DNA from: an uncultured Oscillibacter sp.
GTDB lineage: Bacteria; Bacillota; Clostridia; Oscillospirales; Oscillospiraceae
Assembly: GCA_910585385.1 (NCBI GenBank)
Contig: CAJUDV010000016.1
Coordinates: forward strand, 1-49,884
Reading direction: 5' to 3'
Length of the DNA: 49,884 nucleotides
Below are positions 40,684-49,439 of this stretch, piece by piece. Within the stretch, counting starts at the first letter, position 1. Every line of letters begins with the position of its first letter. The position numbers and the translations under genes were made by a program. The notes beneath the pieces were generated by a model. The model searched no databases and was not told where the DNA came from. It worked only from the letters and a program-made list of their open reading frames with translations.

Positions 40684-42033
40684 TTAGAAAACACCCTGAG
40701 CCATCATGGCGTCCGCCACTCTCTGGAAGCCGGCGATGTTGGCGCCCGCCACCAGATTGTAGCCCAGGCCGTACTTCTCCGCGGCCTCCACGCTCATAGT
40801 GTAGATGTTGTCCATGATCCGGTGGAGCTGCTTGTCGACCTCCTCCTCGGTCCAGATGAGACGCTCGCTGTTCTGGGCCATCTCCAGGGCGGAGGTGGCC
40901 ACGCCGCCGGCGTTGACGGCCTTGGAGGGGGCCACGATGATGCCGGGCTGCTCCATCAGGAATTTCAGCGCGTCGTTGGTGGTGGGCATGTTGGCCACCT
41001 CGATGTAGTACTTCACGCCGCTTTCGGCGATCTGTCTGGCGTGCTCCATATGCACGTCGTTCTGCATGGCGGAGGGCATGCACACATCCACCTTTACGCC
41101 CCAGGGCTTCTGGCCGGGGAAGAACTCCACGCCGAACTTCTCCGCGTAGTCCTGGACCCGGTTCCGGCCGGAGTTTCGCATCTCCACGAGATAGGCGATT
41201 TTCTCCGGCGTGGTCACGCCGTCGGGGTCGTAGACGTAGCCGTCGGGGCCGGAGAGGGTGACCACCTTGGCCCCCAGCTCCGTGGCCTTTTTGCAGATGC
41301 CCCAGGTCACGTTGCCAAAGCCGGCGCAGGCGATGGTCTTGCCCTTGATGGACTCACCCTCGTGCTTGAGGACGTTCTCCAGATAGTACACGGAGCCAAA
41401 GCCCGTGGCCTCGGGCCGCACCAGGGAGCCGCCGGAGGCGAAGTCCTTGCCGGTGAGGACGCCGTTCTCCCAGGCGCCCCGCAGGCGGCGGTACTGGCCG
41501 AAGAGGTAGCTGATCTCCCGGGTGCCAACGCCCATGTCGCCGGCGGGTACGTCCACGTCCGGGCCGATGAAGCGGTGCAGGGCCGTCATGAAGGACTGGC
41601 AGAAGCGCATGATCTCCGCGTCGGACCTGCCGGTGGGGTCGAAATCGCTGCCGCCCTTGCCGCTGCCGATGGGCAGGCCCGTCAGGGCGTTTTTGAAGGT
41701 CTGCTCAAAGGCCAGGAATTTGATGATGCTGAGATTCACGTTCTTCTGGAACCGCAGGCCGCCCTTGTAGGGGCCGATGGCGCCGTTGAACTGGCAGCGC
41801 CAGCCGGTATTGGTGTGCCAGGCGCCGTCGTCGGACATCCAGGTTACGCGGAAGCTGATGGTCCGCTCGGGTTCCACCATCCGCTCCAGCAGGCAGGCCT
41901 TCTCGTACTCCGGGTGCTTCTCCACCACCGGCTCCAGGGAGGTGAGGACCTCCTCCACCGTCTGGATAAACTCCGGCTCGTCGGCGTGTTTGGCCTTGAC
42001 GTTTTCGATGACTCTGGCAAGATACGCGTTCAT
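40684..42033 (-). CDS. gdhA: NADP-type glutamate dehydrogenase
   Basis: The 449-residue hexameric-type enzyme interconverts glutamate and 2-oxoglutarate plus ammonia. Motifs are GPYKGGLRFQKNVN, LPIGSGKGGSDFDP with the catalytic lysine region, VPAGDMGVGTREISYLFGQY and the Rossmann glycines in CAGFGNVTWG. ATG 42033 follows AGGAGGTC. A sigma-A promoter is present at 42104-42132. Confidence 0.97.
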   Translation of the reverse strand: MNAYLARVIENVKAKHADEPEFIQTVEEVLTSLEPVVEKHPEYEKACLLERMVEPERTISFRVTWMSDDGAWHTNTGWRCQFNGAIGPYKGGLRFQKNVNLSIIKFLAFEQTFKNALTGLPIGSGKGGSDFDPTGRSDAEIMRFCQSFMTALHRFIGPDVDVPAGDMGVGTREISYLFGQYRRLRGAWENGVLTGKDFASGGSLVRPEATGFGSVYYLENVLKHEGESIKGKTIACAGFGNVTWGICKKATELGAKVVTLSGPDGYVYDPDGVTTPEKIAYLVEMRNSGRNRVQDYAEKFGVEFFPGQKPWGVKVDVCMPSAMQNDVHMEHARQIAESGVKYYIEVANMPTTNDALKFLMEQPGIIVAPSKAVNAGGVATSALEMAQNSERLIWTEEEVDKQLHRIMDNIYTMSVEAAEKYGLGYNLVAGANIAGFQRVADAMMAQGVF

Positions 42034-42103
42034 CTGAAATGACCTCCTTCTAAATCTTGACGATCCCATCAGGGGGCTGCGGGACATCCCGTATTTTCTC
42101 TCT

Positions 42104-42132
42104 ATTTTAGCACCTTCGGGGAGAAGAAGCAA
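42104..42132 (-). promoter_or_regulatory. gdhA promoter
   Basis: On the minus strand TTGCTT (42132-42127), 17 bp, TAAAAT (42109-42104). Confidence 0.75.
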
Positions 42133-42185
42133 GAGGGCGGCGGTGTTTCCCGGAAATTTTGGAGCTGGCCGCCGCCACTGCCTTA

Positions 42186-42213
42186 TTGACTTTTCACAGG
42201 GGCAGGGTATAAT
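42186..42213 (+). promoter_or_regulatory. Promoter of the phosphoribosyltransferase gene
   Basis: TTGACT (42186-42191), 16 bp, TATAAT (42208-42213). Confidence 0.75.
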
Positions 42214-42265
42214 GACTTTGGAAAAAACCACGCACGGGAGATTTTTTGAGAAGGGGAGAACAGAT

Positions 42266-42829
42266 ATGAGTACATATCCCATCGAGGTGGCGGGCGTCAG
42301 GCGGGAGCTGCCCATCTGCAAGGTCACGGAGGACCTGTACATCGGGGCGTTTATCGTCTTCGGCGACGCGGAGCTGACGGTGGCCTGCGCCAGGGAGCTA
42401 TTGAAGCTGGTCCCCGCGGACAGCTATGACTACATGCTCACCGCCGAGGCTAAGAGCATCCCCCTGATCCATGAGATGGCGCGGCAGTCCGGGGCGGAGA
42501 AGTACTTCATTGCCCGCAAGGGCCCCAAGGCCTATATGCCGGACCCCATCCATGTGACGGACCGGTCCATCACCACCGCCGGGGAGCAGAAGCTGTTTCT
42601 GGGCCGGGATGACGCGGACCTGATCCGGGGCAGGCGCATTCTTCTGATGGACGACGTGATCTCCACCGGCGGTTCTCTTCACGCCATGGAGGCCCTGGTG
42701 GCCATGGCCGGCGGCACCGTGACCGGCAGGGTGGCGGTGCTGGCGGAGGGCGAGGCCCGGAACCGACCCGACATCAAGTTTCTTGCGCCCCTGCCGGTGT
42801 TCAACGCCGACGGGACGGTAAGGGGCTGA
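42266..42829 (+). CDS. Phosphoribosyltransferase family protein (APRT-like)
   Basis: The 187-residue protein has the PRPP-binding motif RILLMDDVISTGGS and the upstream strand-loop DYMLTAEAKSIPLIHEMAR of the adenine/xanthine phosphoribosyltransferase type. It likely makes a nucleotide from a base and PRPP; base specificity is unclear. ATG 42266 follows GAAGGGGAG. It is a monocistronic unit with a promoter and terminator. Confidence 0.85.
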   Translation: MSTYPIEVAGVRRELPICKVTEDLYIGAFIVFGDAELTVACARELLKLVPADSYDYMLTAEAKSIPLIHEMARQSGAEKYFIARKGPKAYMPDPIHVTDRSITTAGEQKLFLGRDDADLIRGRRILLMDDVISTGGSLHAMEALVAMAGGTVTGRVAVLAEGEARNRPDIKFLAPLPVFNADGTVRG

Positions 42830-42839
42830 GAAAAGCGGC

Positions 42840-42885
42840 AAAGCGGGGTATACCGGCTCTCCCGGTATACCCCGCTTTTGAATTT
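42840..42885 (+). terminator. Intrinsic terminator
   Basis: AAGCGGGGTATACCGG and CCGGTATACCCCGCTT form a perfect 16-bp stem followed by TTGAATTTT. Confidence 0.85.
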
Positions 42886-42930
42886 TCCGAAAAAATATTC
42901 GACAAAAAACTTCCCGGCGGCCGGGAGATG

Positions 42931-42939
42931 TGATATAAT
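42931..42939 (+). promoter_or_regulatory. Extended -10 promoter 10 nt before the E2-like gene
   Basis: TGATATAAT is an extended -10 element (TGn-TATAAT). The ATG is at 42949, so transcription would begin only about 3 nt before it and the mRNA would be nearly leaderless. CCCGGCGGCCGGG (42913-42925) just upstream is palindromic. Confidence 0.55.
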
Positions 42940-42948
42940 CAGCGGGCT

Positions 42949-44367
42949 ATGAAAAAAAAGACCATCTATTACCTGCCGGGGCTGACGGTTCCGGCGATCC
43001 TGTCAGCGCTGTTCATGGTTTGCTCGGCAGTGGTGCGCATCGTGTGGGCCTGCGGGGAGACGTCTCTCTCCCGCTCCTTTCTGTGCCTCCAAATCCTTCT
43101 GCCTCTATCGGCGAACGTGTCCTTTGTGCTGATCCTCCTGCGGGACGGGAAAGACCGCCTGTTCCGCTCCGCCATTCCCGTGTGGCTGGGGTGTGTGTTC
43201 TTCGCTGTCAAGGCCTTAGGGTTTCCCTCCCGGCTGCACACGGCGCTCTGCCTGCTGCTGTACGCGCTGGTGGCGCTTCTCTACACCGCCACGGTGACGG
43301 GCCGTGTGCCCACCCAGAAGCTTCTGTGGCCTCTCTTTGGCCTGCCCATGCTGTACCACATTTTTGTGGAGGATATGCAAAAGACCGGCTGGCCCCTCCG
43401 GGATTGGCTGCCGGAGGTGTCTGTGCTTTTGTGTATGGCGGCGCTGATCAGCGTGTCCCTGGCCATGAAAAAACGCCCGGCGGAGGAGGGGGAGCACGTC
43501 CCCGGGTTCGGCGACCGGAACGACGGGCGGCGGCTGCGGTCCCTATCCCCAATCTTCGCGGTGTCGCCGTACCTGATGAAGACCCGCAACACCTCCCAGA
43601 ATTTCCTGGAGGACCACGTGGAGATCACGGAGATGGAGCGGTACATCGTCTCCAAGCGGCGGGCGGGGCTGAAAAATTTCGGCATTCTCCACGTGCTGCT
43701 GGCGGCTTATGTCCGGGCCTGCGCCCGGTATCCGGGGCTGAACCGCTTTATCGCCGGGCAGAAGATCTTTTCCCGGGGCCGGGAGATCGAGATCAACATG
43801 ACCATCAAAAAGACCATGTCCGTGGACGCTCCGGACACGGTAATCAAGGTTACCTTCGATCCCGCCGACACGGCGGATGCGGTGTATGAGAAATTCAACG
43901 CCAGGGTTCAGGCGGTGAAAGATGCGCCGCTGAACACCGGCTTTGATAAGCTGGCAGGGGCCTTCAACCTGATTCCCGGGCTGCTGCTGAAATTCTTTGT
44001 CTTTCTCCTCCAGGCGCTGGACTACTTCGGCCTGCTGCCCCGGGCGCTGACACGGCTCTCCCCCTTTCACGGGTCGCTGTACATCACATCCATGGCCTCC
44101 CTGGGTATTCCGCCTATCTATCACCACCTGTATGACTTCGGCAACGTGCCGGTGTTCTGCTCCTTTGGAAAAAAGCGCCGGGTCTATGAGACGGCGCGGG
44201 ACGGCACGGTGGTGCGGCGAAAGTACATCGACTGCAATTATGTGACGGACGAGCGGATTGTGGACGGGTTTTACTTCGCCTCGGCGCTGCGGTACCTCCA
44301 CGGTCTTTTGGACGACCCCTGGCGGCTGGACGCGCCGCCGGAGGAGATCGTCGCGGACCAGGCGTGA
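42949..44367 (+). CDS. Membrane protein fused to an E2-like (2-oxoacid dehydrogenase) acyltransferase domain
   Basis: The 472-residue protein has five or six membrane segments in residues 1-170 and a cytoplasmic domain with the fold pattern of E2/chloramphenicol acetyltransferases (LKNFGILHVLLAAYVRAC, FHGSLYITSMASLGIPP, YHHLYDFGNVPVF and TDERIVDGFYFASAL). Where active E2 enzymes have DHRxxDG, this protein reads DERIVDG, so the catalytic His is replaced by Glu. No lipoyl domain or E1/E3 genes are nearby. It may acylate a membrane or wall substrate by another residue, or be a non-catalytic relative. Confidence 0.75.
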   Translation: MKKKTIYYLPGLTVPAILSALFMVCSAVVRIVWACGETSLSRSFLCLQILLPLSANVSFVLILLRDGKDRLFRSAIPVWLGCVFFAVKALGFPSRLHTALCLLLYALVALLYTATVTGRVPTQKLLWPLFGLPMLYHIFVEDMQKTGWPLRDWLPEVSVLLCMAALISVSLAMKKRPAEEGEHVPGFGDRNDGRRLRSLSPIFAVSPYLMKTRNTSQNFLEDHVEITEMERYIVSKRRAGLKNFGILHVLLAAYVRACARYPGLNRFIAGQKIFSRGREIEINMTIKKTMSVDAPDTVIKVTFDPADTADAVYEKFNARVQAVKDAPLNTGFDKLAGAFNLIPGLLLKFFVFLLQALDYFGLLPRALTRLSPFHGSLYITSMASLGIPPIYHHLYDFGNVPVFCSFGKKRRVYETARDGTVVRRKYIDCNYVTDERIVDGFYFASALRYLHGLLDDPWRLDAPPEEIVADQA

Positions 44368-44404
44368 GGCGGGGCGGCGGACCGTAAACTTTATCAGGAT
44401 ACAA

Positions 44405-44440
44405 AACAAGAGGGCCAGGGGTGGAACCCCTGGCCCTATG
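44405..44440. terminator. Bidirectional terminator
   Basis: AGGGCCAGGGG (44411-44421) and CCCCTGGCCCT (44427-44437) form an 11-bp stem; on the minus strand CTTGTTTTGT follows. It ends the chemoreceptor transcript and the E2-like gene. Confidence 0.8.
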
Positions 44441-44450
44441 TATGTTCCCG

Positions 44451-46145
44451 TTACATATAGTTTCCCATATTCGCGCCCTGTTTCAGACGGAAGGAGGCCA
44501 CCAGGGTCTTGAGCAGGCTGGCCTGGGAGGACAGCTCTTCGCTGGCGGCGGCGGACTGTTCGCTGGTGGCGGAGTTGTTCTGGACCACGCCGGAGATCTG
44601 GTCGATTCCCTCGGTGATCTGGCTGATGGAGACAGTTTGACTCTCGACCTCCTCCACCACGATGGACATCTTGGCGGTCACGCCTCCGGCGCTCTCGCTG
44701 GTGCGCTCCAGGGCCTCCGTGACCTTGTTCACCACATCGCTGCCCTCGGCGACGGCGGCGATGGAGCCCTCAATCAAATCCTTGGTGGCCTTGGCGGCCT
44801 CGTCTGACTTATTGGCGAGATTGCGCACCTCGTCGGCCACCACGGCGAAGCCCTTGCCGGCGGTGCCGGCCCGGGCGGCCTCCACCGCGGCGTTCAGGGC
44901 CAGAATATTGGTCTGGAAGGCGATGTTCTCAATGGCGGCGATAATTTTGGAGATCTCCTGGGAGGAGCCGGAGATCCGCTCCATAGCCTGGTTCAGATTC
45001 TTGACATACCCTACGCTGATCCCCAGCTGGGCGCCCGCCTGCTCCACAAACTGACCGGCTTCCCGGGTGGCCTGGGCGGTCTTCTGGGCGTTTTCGGCGA
45101 TGTCGGCGATGGTGGCGGAGAGCTCCTCTACAGAGCTGGCCTGCTCGGTGGCGCCCTGGGCCAGGGCCTGGGCGCTGGTGGACACCTGGTCGGAGCCGGA
45201 GGCCACCTGCTCGGCGCTGTTTCGAATCTGGTACATGGTGTCATTCAAACGGGCGGCAATGCTGTCCAGAGATGTCTTAATAGAGGTAAAATCTCCCACG
45301 TACTCCTGCTGGGCGTTCTTGGTGAGGTCGCCCTCCGCGATGGAGTCCAGCACGCTGGCGATCTCGCCGATGTAGGAGCGAAGGCGCTGGATGGTCTTCT
45401 CAAAAATCCGGCCCAGTTCACCAATTTCGTCGTTGGAGTGTACGCTGATGCGGATTTCCTCGCCGCTGGTCAGGCCCAGGCGGCCCTCCTCCAGGAACCC
45501 GGCCACCTGGGTGATTTCGGCCAGGGGAGCGGAAACCGTCTTTTTCAGATACGAGGCCATGAGGAAGATACACACTAGGATAACAAGCAGACTGACCACG
45601 GAGGACAAGATCACGGTCATGAGGATTTGCCGGCTGGCCTCGGCGCTGGAGATGCCGGCGAAGATCAGTCCGTTGATTTTTCCGTCGCTATCCCTTGTGG
45701 GGACATAGGAGCACAGATACTCCTCGTCTAAAATGACGGATTTGCCCACATAGGACTGCCCCTGCTGGAGCACGGTGCCGACCAGATTGGAGGAGAGCTT
45801 GGTGCCCACGGCCCGCTTTCCGTTCTGGATCACGGTGGTGTAGGCCCGGGTGTCACCCTCAAAAATGGTGAACTCACAGCCCATGCGGGCTTTCAGCTCA
45901 TCCAGCAGCTGATTCATATCCCCGCCGCTGCTGGTCTGGCCCATGGTATAGGCCAACATATTGGTGCCGTTGGTGCAGCGCTCCTTCAGCATTTTGGTGG
46001 TCAGGCTGCGGAACATGGTCACACACATGGCTACGGCGAAAATGACCGAGACCACCTGCATGATAACGACCAAATTGCCGACTTTCTGACCGATGCGTCT
46101 GTACTTTTTGCCAGCGCCGCCTTTGGAGAAGTGGTTTTTTTTCAT
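44451..46145 (-). CDS. Methyl-accepting chemotaxis protein
   Basis: The 564-residue receptor has a membrane segment at ~22-48, an extracellular Cache-like sensor domain (~50-168), a second segment (~172-197), a HAMP region with GRLGLTSGEEIRISVHSN nearby and a long cytoplasmic coiled coil with the hairpin tip IAFQTNILALNAAVEAARAG. It should control a CheA kinase in response to an unknown ligand. Flagellar or other che genes are not in the window. Confidence 0.95.
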   Translation of the reverse strand: MKKNHFSKGGAGKKYRRIGQKVGNLVVIMQVVSVIFAVAMCVTMFRSLTTKMLKERCTNGTNMLAYTMGQTSSGGDMNQLLDELKARMGCEFTIFEGDTRAYTTVIQNGKRAVGTKLSSNLVGTVLQQGQSYVGKSVILDEEYLCSYVPTRDSDGKINGLIFAGISSAEASRQILMTVILSSVVSLLVILVCIFLMASYLKKTVSAPLAEITQVAGFLEEGRLGLTSGEEIRISVHSNDEIGELGRIFEKTIQRLRSYIGEIASVLDSIAEGDLTKNAQQEYVGDFTSIKTSLDSIAARLNDTMYQIRNSAEQVASGSDQVSTSAQALAQGATEQASSVEELSATIADIAENAQKTAQATREAGQFVEQAGAQLGISVGYVKNLNQAMERISGSSQEISKIIAAIENIAFQTNILALNAAVEAARAGTAGKGFAVVADEVRNLANKSDEAAKATKDLIEGSIAAVAEGSDVVNKVTEALERTSESAGGVTAKMSIVVEEVESQTVSISQITEGIDQISGVVQNNSATSEQSAAASEELSSQASLLKTLVASFRLKQGANMGNYM

Positions 46146-46209
46146 GCTTGCTCACTCCATCTGTTTGTTGTAATGTTTATCAATAGGCGGTAACACCGCC
46201 CAGTCTGTC

Positions 46210-46238
46210 ATTATAATAAACCGCCGGGATTTTTGCAA
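46210..46238 (-). promoter_or_regulatory. Promoter of the chemoreceptor gene
   Basis: On the minus strand TTGCAA (46238-46233), 17 bp, TATAAT (46215-46210). Confidence 0.7.
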
Positions 46239-46332
46239 GACCATTTTCTGTTTCCGCTGTTTTTATGATGCGGAGAGGGTGTGGAGGGCGTATGTTCTCA
46301 GGCCGGATTATCCGGGACCTTTCCGTATTGTC

Positions 46333-46752
46333 TCACAGGCGGCTCTTTTTATAGGTGAGATACCCCTCCAGAATCAGCGACGCCGCCACGGCGTCCACGG
46401 TCTTTTTTCGCTTTCTGGCGTCCTTGCCGTTGTTCATCAAGATCTGATGTGCGTCAATGGTGGTGCGGCGTTCGTCCCAGAGCGCCACCGGCAGTCCGGT
46501 CCGCTCCTCCAGCAGGGCCTTCATGGCCCGGGCCTTTTCCGACCGGGGGCCCAGGGTGCCGTCCATGTTGACAGGGTGCCCCAGCACCAGCTCCTCCGCC
46601 CTGTGTTCCTCCGCAAGAGCGGCGATCCGCTCCGCCACGGTTTCCGGGCGGTAGGCGTCGATGGTGGCGGTGAACCCGGCCAGCAGGCCGGTGGGGTCCG
46701 AGACGGCCACGCCGGTGTGGGCGTCGCCGTAGTCAATGGCCATAATGCGCAT
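46333..46752 (-). CDS. ruvX: Putative pre-16S rRNA nuclease / Holliday junction resolvase-like RuvX (YqgF)
   Basis: The 139-residue RNase H-like protein has IMAIDYGDAHTGVAVSD at the start, VLGHPVNMDGTLGPRS, WDERRTT and a C-terminal DAVAASLIL, the expected acidic active-site residues. YqgF proteins mature 16S rRNA ends; the resolvase role is less certain. ATG 46752 follows GTGAGG. It starts 8 bp after the VanX-like gene, hence one operon. Confidence 0.9.
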   Translation of the reverse strand: MRIMAIDYGDAHTGVAVSDPTGLLAGFTATIDAYRPETVAERIAALAEEHRAEELVLGHPVNMDGTLGPRSEKARAMKALLEERTGLPVALWDERRTTIDAHQILMNNGKDARKRKKTVDAVAASLILEGYLTYKKSRL

Positions 46753-46759
46753 AACTTCC

Positions 46760-47464
46760 TCACTTTCCGGGGACAAAGTCCTCTTTCACAGGATAGCTGT
46801 CGGTGTCCGAGAAGTGCCACCACTCCCCGCTGTATGGCTTGAAGCCGCAGTCTGTCATCGCGTCCTCCAGCAGCCGGGCGTTGGCGGCGGCGGCCTCCGG
46901 CACATCGCTGTAATCCCGGTCCGCCAGGGGGGAGAAGTCGTCAAACCCCGAGGGCGTCTCCACCGGGGAGCCGTCTTTCAGCGTCAGCGTCACATCCACG
47001 GTGTTCCCGCGGCTGTGGGAGGAGAACCCTTTTTCCGGATTCGCCACATACACGGGGTCCGGGCAGACCTCCCACAGGCGGAACTGGGCCTCCGGGGGGC
47101 GGAAGGCGTCCCAGATCAGCAGGGAATACCCTTCGGCGTCCAGAATCTCCTGGGCGGCGGCCAGCTTTTGGACCGTGCCGTACCGGAGGTACGCCTCCGT
47201 GAAATCATAGATGGTCTGGCCGGTGAAGTTGTTCTCCCCGGCATATTTCAGGTCTACCCGGATATTGGAGATATAATCTTTCACCAGAACGAGGTCCCCG
47301 GGTTCCGGGGCGGGTTCGGAGACCGGCTGGGGCTCCGGAAGCGGCTCCGGGATGGGCGCAGGTTCCTCCGCGGGAGCGGGTGCCTCCGGCGGCGGGGGCG
47401 TCTGCGTTCCGCAGCCCGCCAGCAGAAGGGAGAGCGCCAGGGTCAGCGGCAGGAAAAATCGCAT
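46760..47464 (-). CDS. VanX-like D-Ala-D-Ala dipeptidase lipoprotein
   Basis: The 234-residue protein has a signal peptide and lipobox LLAGC, a Pro/Glu/Ala-rich spacer (residues ~24-55) and a peptidase M15 domain with SSHSRGNTVDVTL and GEWWHF, the zinc and catalytic motifs of VanX/DdpX. As a surface lipoprotein it should work on extracellular dipeptides or wall fragments, unlike cytoplasmic VanX of resistance clusters. GAGGTG precedes the ATG. Confidence 0.85.
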   Translation of the reverse strand: MRFFLPLTLALSLLLAGCGTQTPPPPEAPAPAEEPAPIPEPLPEPQPVSEPAPEPGDLVLVKDYISNIRVDLKYAGENNFTGQTIYDFTEAYLRYGTVQKLAAAQEILDAEGYSLLIWDAFRPPEAQFRLWEVCPDPVYVANPEKGFSSHSRGNTVDVTLTLKDGSPVETPSGFDDFSPLADRDYSDVPEAAAANARLLEDAMTDCGFKPYSGEWWHFSDTDSYPVKEDFVPGK

Positions 47465-47585
47465 GGTTAGCACCTCGGTTATTCCGGTTATACTGTGATT
47501 CAGGTGGAGTATAGCACATTTCTCAGGACAAAACAAGCCGCTGGTGGGGAACCGCAGAAATCCTGGAATTTTTTCGCAAAAACAG

Positions 47586-47614
47586 TTGACCTGGGGTTTG
47601 ACTTGTGGTAAAAT
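47586..47614 (+). promoter_or_regulatory. Promoter of the rpmG-secE-nusG cluster
   Basis: TTGACC (47586-47591), 17 bp, TAAAAT (47609-47614). A GC-rich leader of about 140 nt precedes rpmG. Confidence 0.75.
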
Positions 47615-47760
47615 GCCATTTACCTGCGAGAAGGGGCTTTTTTGTCGTGCGCGCGTTTCGCTTTTCGGCGCGCGGCGGGGCCGGACTTCCAATCAGCAGG
47701 GAGGCAGTCGGCGTCCCCGGCTACAGCCGGAGAGACGCCAATAATAAGGAGGTGCCGTTA

Positions 47761-47910
47761 ATGCGCGTGAAAGTCACTTTGAGATGCAATGAGTGCAAGC
47801 AGAGAAACTACAATACGATGAAGAACAAGAAGAACACCCCGGACAAGCTTGAGCTGAACAAGTATTGCCGCTTCTGCAGAAAGCACACGCTCCACAGCGA
47901 GACCAAGTAA
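47761..47910 (+). CDS. rpmG: 50S ribosomal protein L33
   Basis: The 49-residue protein keeps both zinc pairs (CNEC and CRFC) of the zinc-containing L33 form, with LRCNECKQRNYNTMKNKKN. AAGGAGGTG precedes the ATG. It heads the cluster, 27 bp before secE. Confidence 0.97.
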   Translation: MRVKVTLRCNECKQRNYNTMKNKKNTPDKLELNKYCRFCRKHTLHSETK

Positions 47911-47937
47911 TAAGATTGAAGAAAGGGCGTGTAATGT

Positions 47938-48153
47938 ATGGCTGAAGAAGCGAAGAAGAGGAAGGACCGGGGCCTCTGGTTCCGCGAGATGAAAAGCGAA
48001 TTGAAAAAGGTAGTCTGGCCCAACAGGCAGACGGTGATTAAGAATACCGGCACCGTGCTGCTGTGCTCTCTGGTAATCGGTGCCTGCATCTGGATCTTTG
48101 ACTTCGTGGCGGTGTCCGCCGTGGATCTGATCCTCAGCGTGTTCAGCGCGTAA
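47938..48153 (+). CDS. secE: Preprotein translocase subunit SecE
   Basis: The 71-residue single-span form (WFREMKSELKKVVWPNRQT then a membrane helix GTVLLCSLVIGACIWIFDFV) is typical of Firmicutes. It clamps SecY in the translocon. The preceding GAAAGGGCG serves as Shine-Dalgarno. Confidence 0.97.
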   Translation: MAEEAKKRKDRGLWFREMKSELKKVVWPNRQTVIKNTGTVLLCSLVIGACIWIFDFVAVSAVDLILSVFSA

Positions 48154-48163
48154 GGAGAGCGGT

Positions 48164-48688
48164 ATGTCAGACAGCGCGAAGTGGTATGTAATCCATACCT
48201 ATTCCGGCTACGAAAACGCCGTCAAGACCAGCATTGAGAAGTTTGTCACCGGCCGCGGCATGGAGGACCAGATTCTCCGGATGGAGATCCCCATGGAGAC
48301 GGTCACCGAGGTTGTGGACTCCGGCGCCACGAAAGAGGTGGAGCGGAAGGTCTTCCCCGGGTATGTGCTGATCAAGATGATCATGACGGACGAGACCTGG
48401 CATCTGGTGAGGAATGTCCGCGGCGTCACCGGCTTTGTGGGCTCCGCCAACAAGGCCATCCCCCTCAGCGAGGAGGAGGTGCTGGCCATGGGCATGGAAA
48501 AGCACGAGATCGTGGTCAGGTACAGCGTGGGCGACCACGTGCGGATCATGGACGGTCCGCTGGCCAGCTTCACCGGTGTGGTCGAGGAGATCGAGCCGGA
48601 GAAGAACCGGGTCAGCGTGGTGGTCTCCATGTTCGGCAGGGAGACCCCCGTGGAACTGGAGCTGGACCAGGTAGAGGTCCAGGCCTGA
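48164..48688 (+). CDS. nusG: Transcription termination/antitermination factor NusG
   Basis: The 174-residue protein has the NGN domain (KWYVIHTYSGYENAVKTSIE, KVFPGYVLIKM, VRGVTGFVG) and the C-terminal KOW domain (DHVRIMDGPLASFTGVVEEI). It binds RNA polymerase and modulates pausing. It starts 10 bp after secE. Confidence 0.97.
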   Translation: MSDSAKWYVIHTYSGYENAVKTSIEKFVTGRGMEDQILRMEIPMETVTEVVDSGATKEVERKVFPGYVLIKMIMTDETWHLVRNVRGVTGFVGSANKAIPLSEEEVLAMGMEKHEIVVRYSVGDHVRIMDGPLASFTGVVEEIEPEKNRVSVVVSMFGRETPVELELDQVEVQA

Positions 48689-48816
48689 CCATCCGGCGCT
48701 TTTGGGCGCTGTTCTGCCGGAAGAGATTCCGGCGCGAGTGGGAGGGGTCTTTTCAGGCCCCGCCAAAGACGGGCCGGTGCCCGTCACCACATTCATAATT
48801 TAGGAGGTGCTACTCC

Positions 48817-49242
48817 GTGGCACAGAAAGTAACAGGTTATATCAAGCTGCAGATCCCCGCAGGCAAGGCGACTCCCGCGCCCCCCGTGGGCCCCGCCCTG
48901 GGTCAGCACGGCGTCAATATCGCCGCCTTCACTAAGGAATTCAACGAGCGCACCAAGAACGACGCCGGCATGATCATCCCCGTGGTGATCACCGTGTACG
49001 CCGACCGCTCCTTCTCCTTCATCACCAAAACGCCCCCCGCGGCCGTTCTGATCAAGAAGGAGTGCAACATTGAGTCCGGTTCCGGCGTGCCCAACAAGAC
49101 CAAGGTTGCCACCATCTCCAAGGCCTCCATCCAGAAGATCGCCGAGATCAAGATGAAGGACCTGAACGCCGCCAGCCTGGAGTCCGCCATGAGCATGGTT
49201 GCCGGCACCTGCCGCTCCATGGGCGTTGTCGTCGGCGACTGA
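48817..49242 (+). CDS. rplK: 50S ribosomal protein L11
   Basis: The 141-residue protein shows the L11 signature (IKLQIPAGKATPAPPVGPAL, GQHGVNIAAFTKEFNERT; C-terminal MSMVAGTCRSMGVVV). The start is GTG 48817 after TAGGAGGTG. A 128-nt leader with GC-rich inverted repeats separates it from nusG. Confidence 0.97.
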   Translation: MAQKVTGYIKLQIPAGKATPAPPVGPALGQHGVNIAAFTKEFNERTKNDAGMIIPVVITVYADRSFSFITKTPPAAVLIKKECNIESGSGVPNKTKVATISKASIQKIAEIKMKDLNAASLESAMSMVAGTCRSMGVVVGD

Positions 49243-49439
49243 GCTGCTTTTCTTTGGAGAAACGTAAGCGCAAGAGCTTTTCGCTTGCTCTGGCCTGTGG
49301 ACGAGACTGATGCGGCGTCTGCCGGGTCTGGCGCGGACTGGAGACGGCCGGGGCGAGTTAATCGAATGGGCGGCAAAGGGGCCGTCTGATACAGTGGGAG
49401 GAACTGTTTCCGAAGAACCACTATGAGGAGGAAGTAACA

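Noticed and set aside
40822..42042. Long plus-strand open frame over gdhA
   Set aside because: Antisense shadow; Gly/His/Val-rich composition without domain signals.
48689..48816. Possible ribosomal-protein leader RNA before rplK
   Set aside because: GC-rich inverted repeats are present, but I cannot match them to a known L1 or L11 leader structure by eye.
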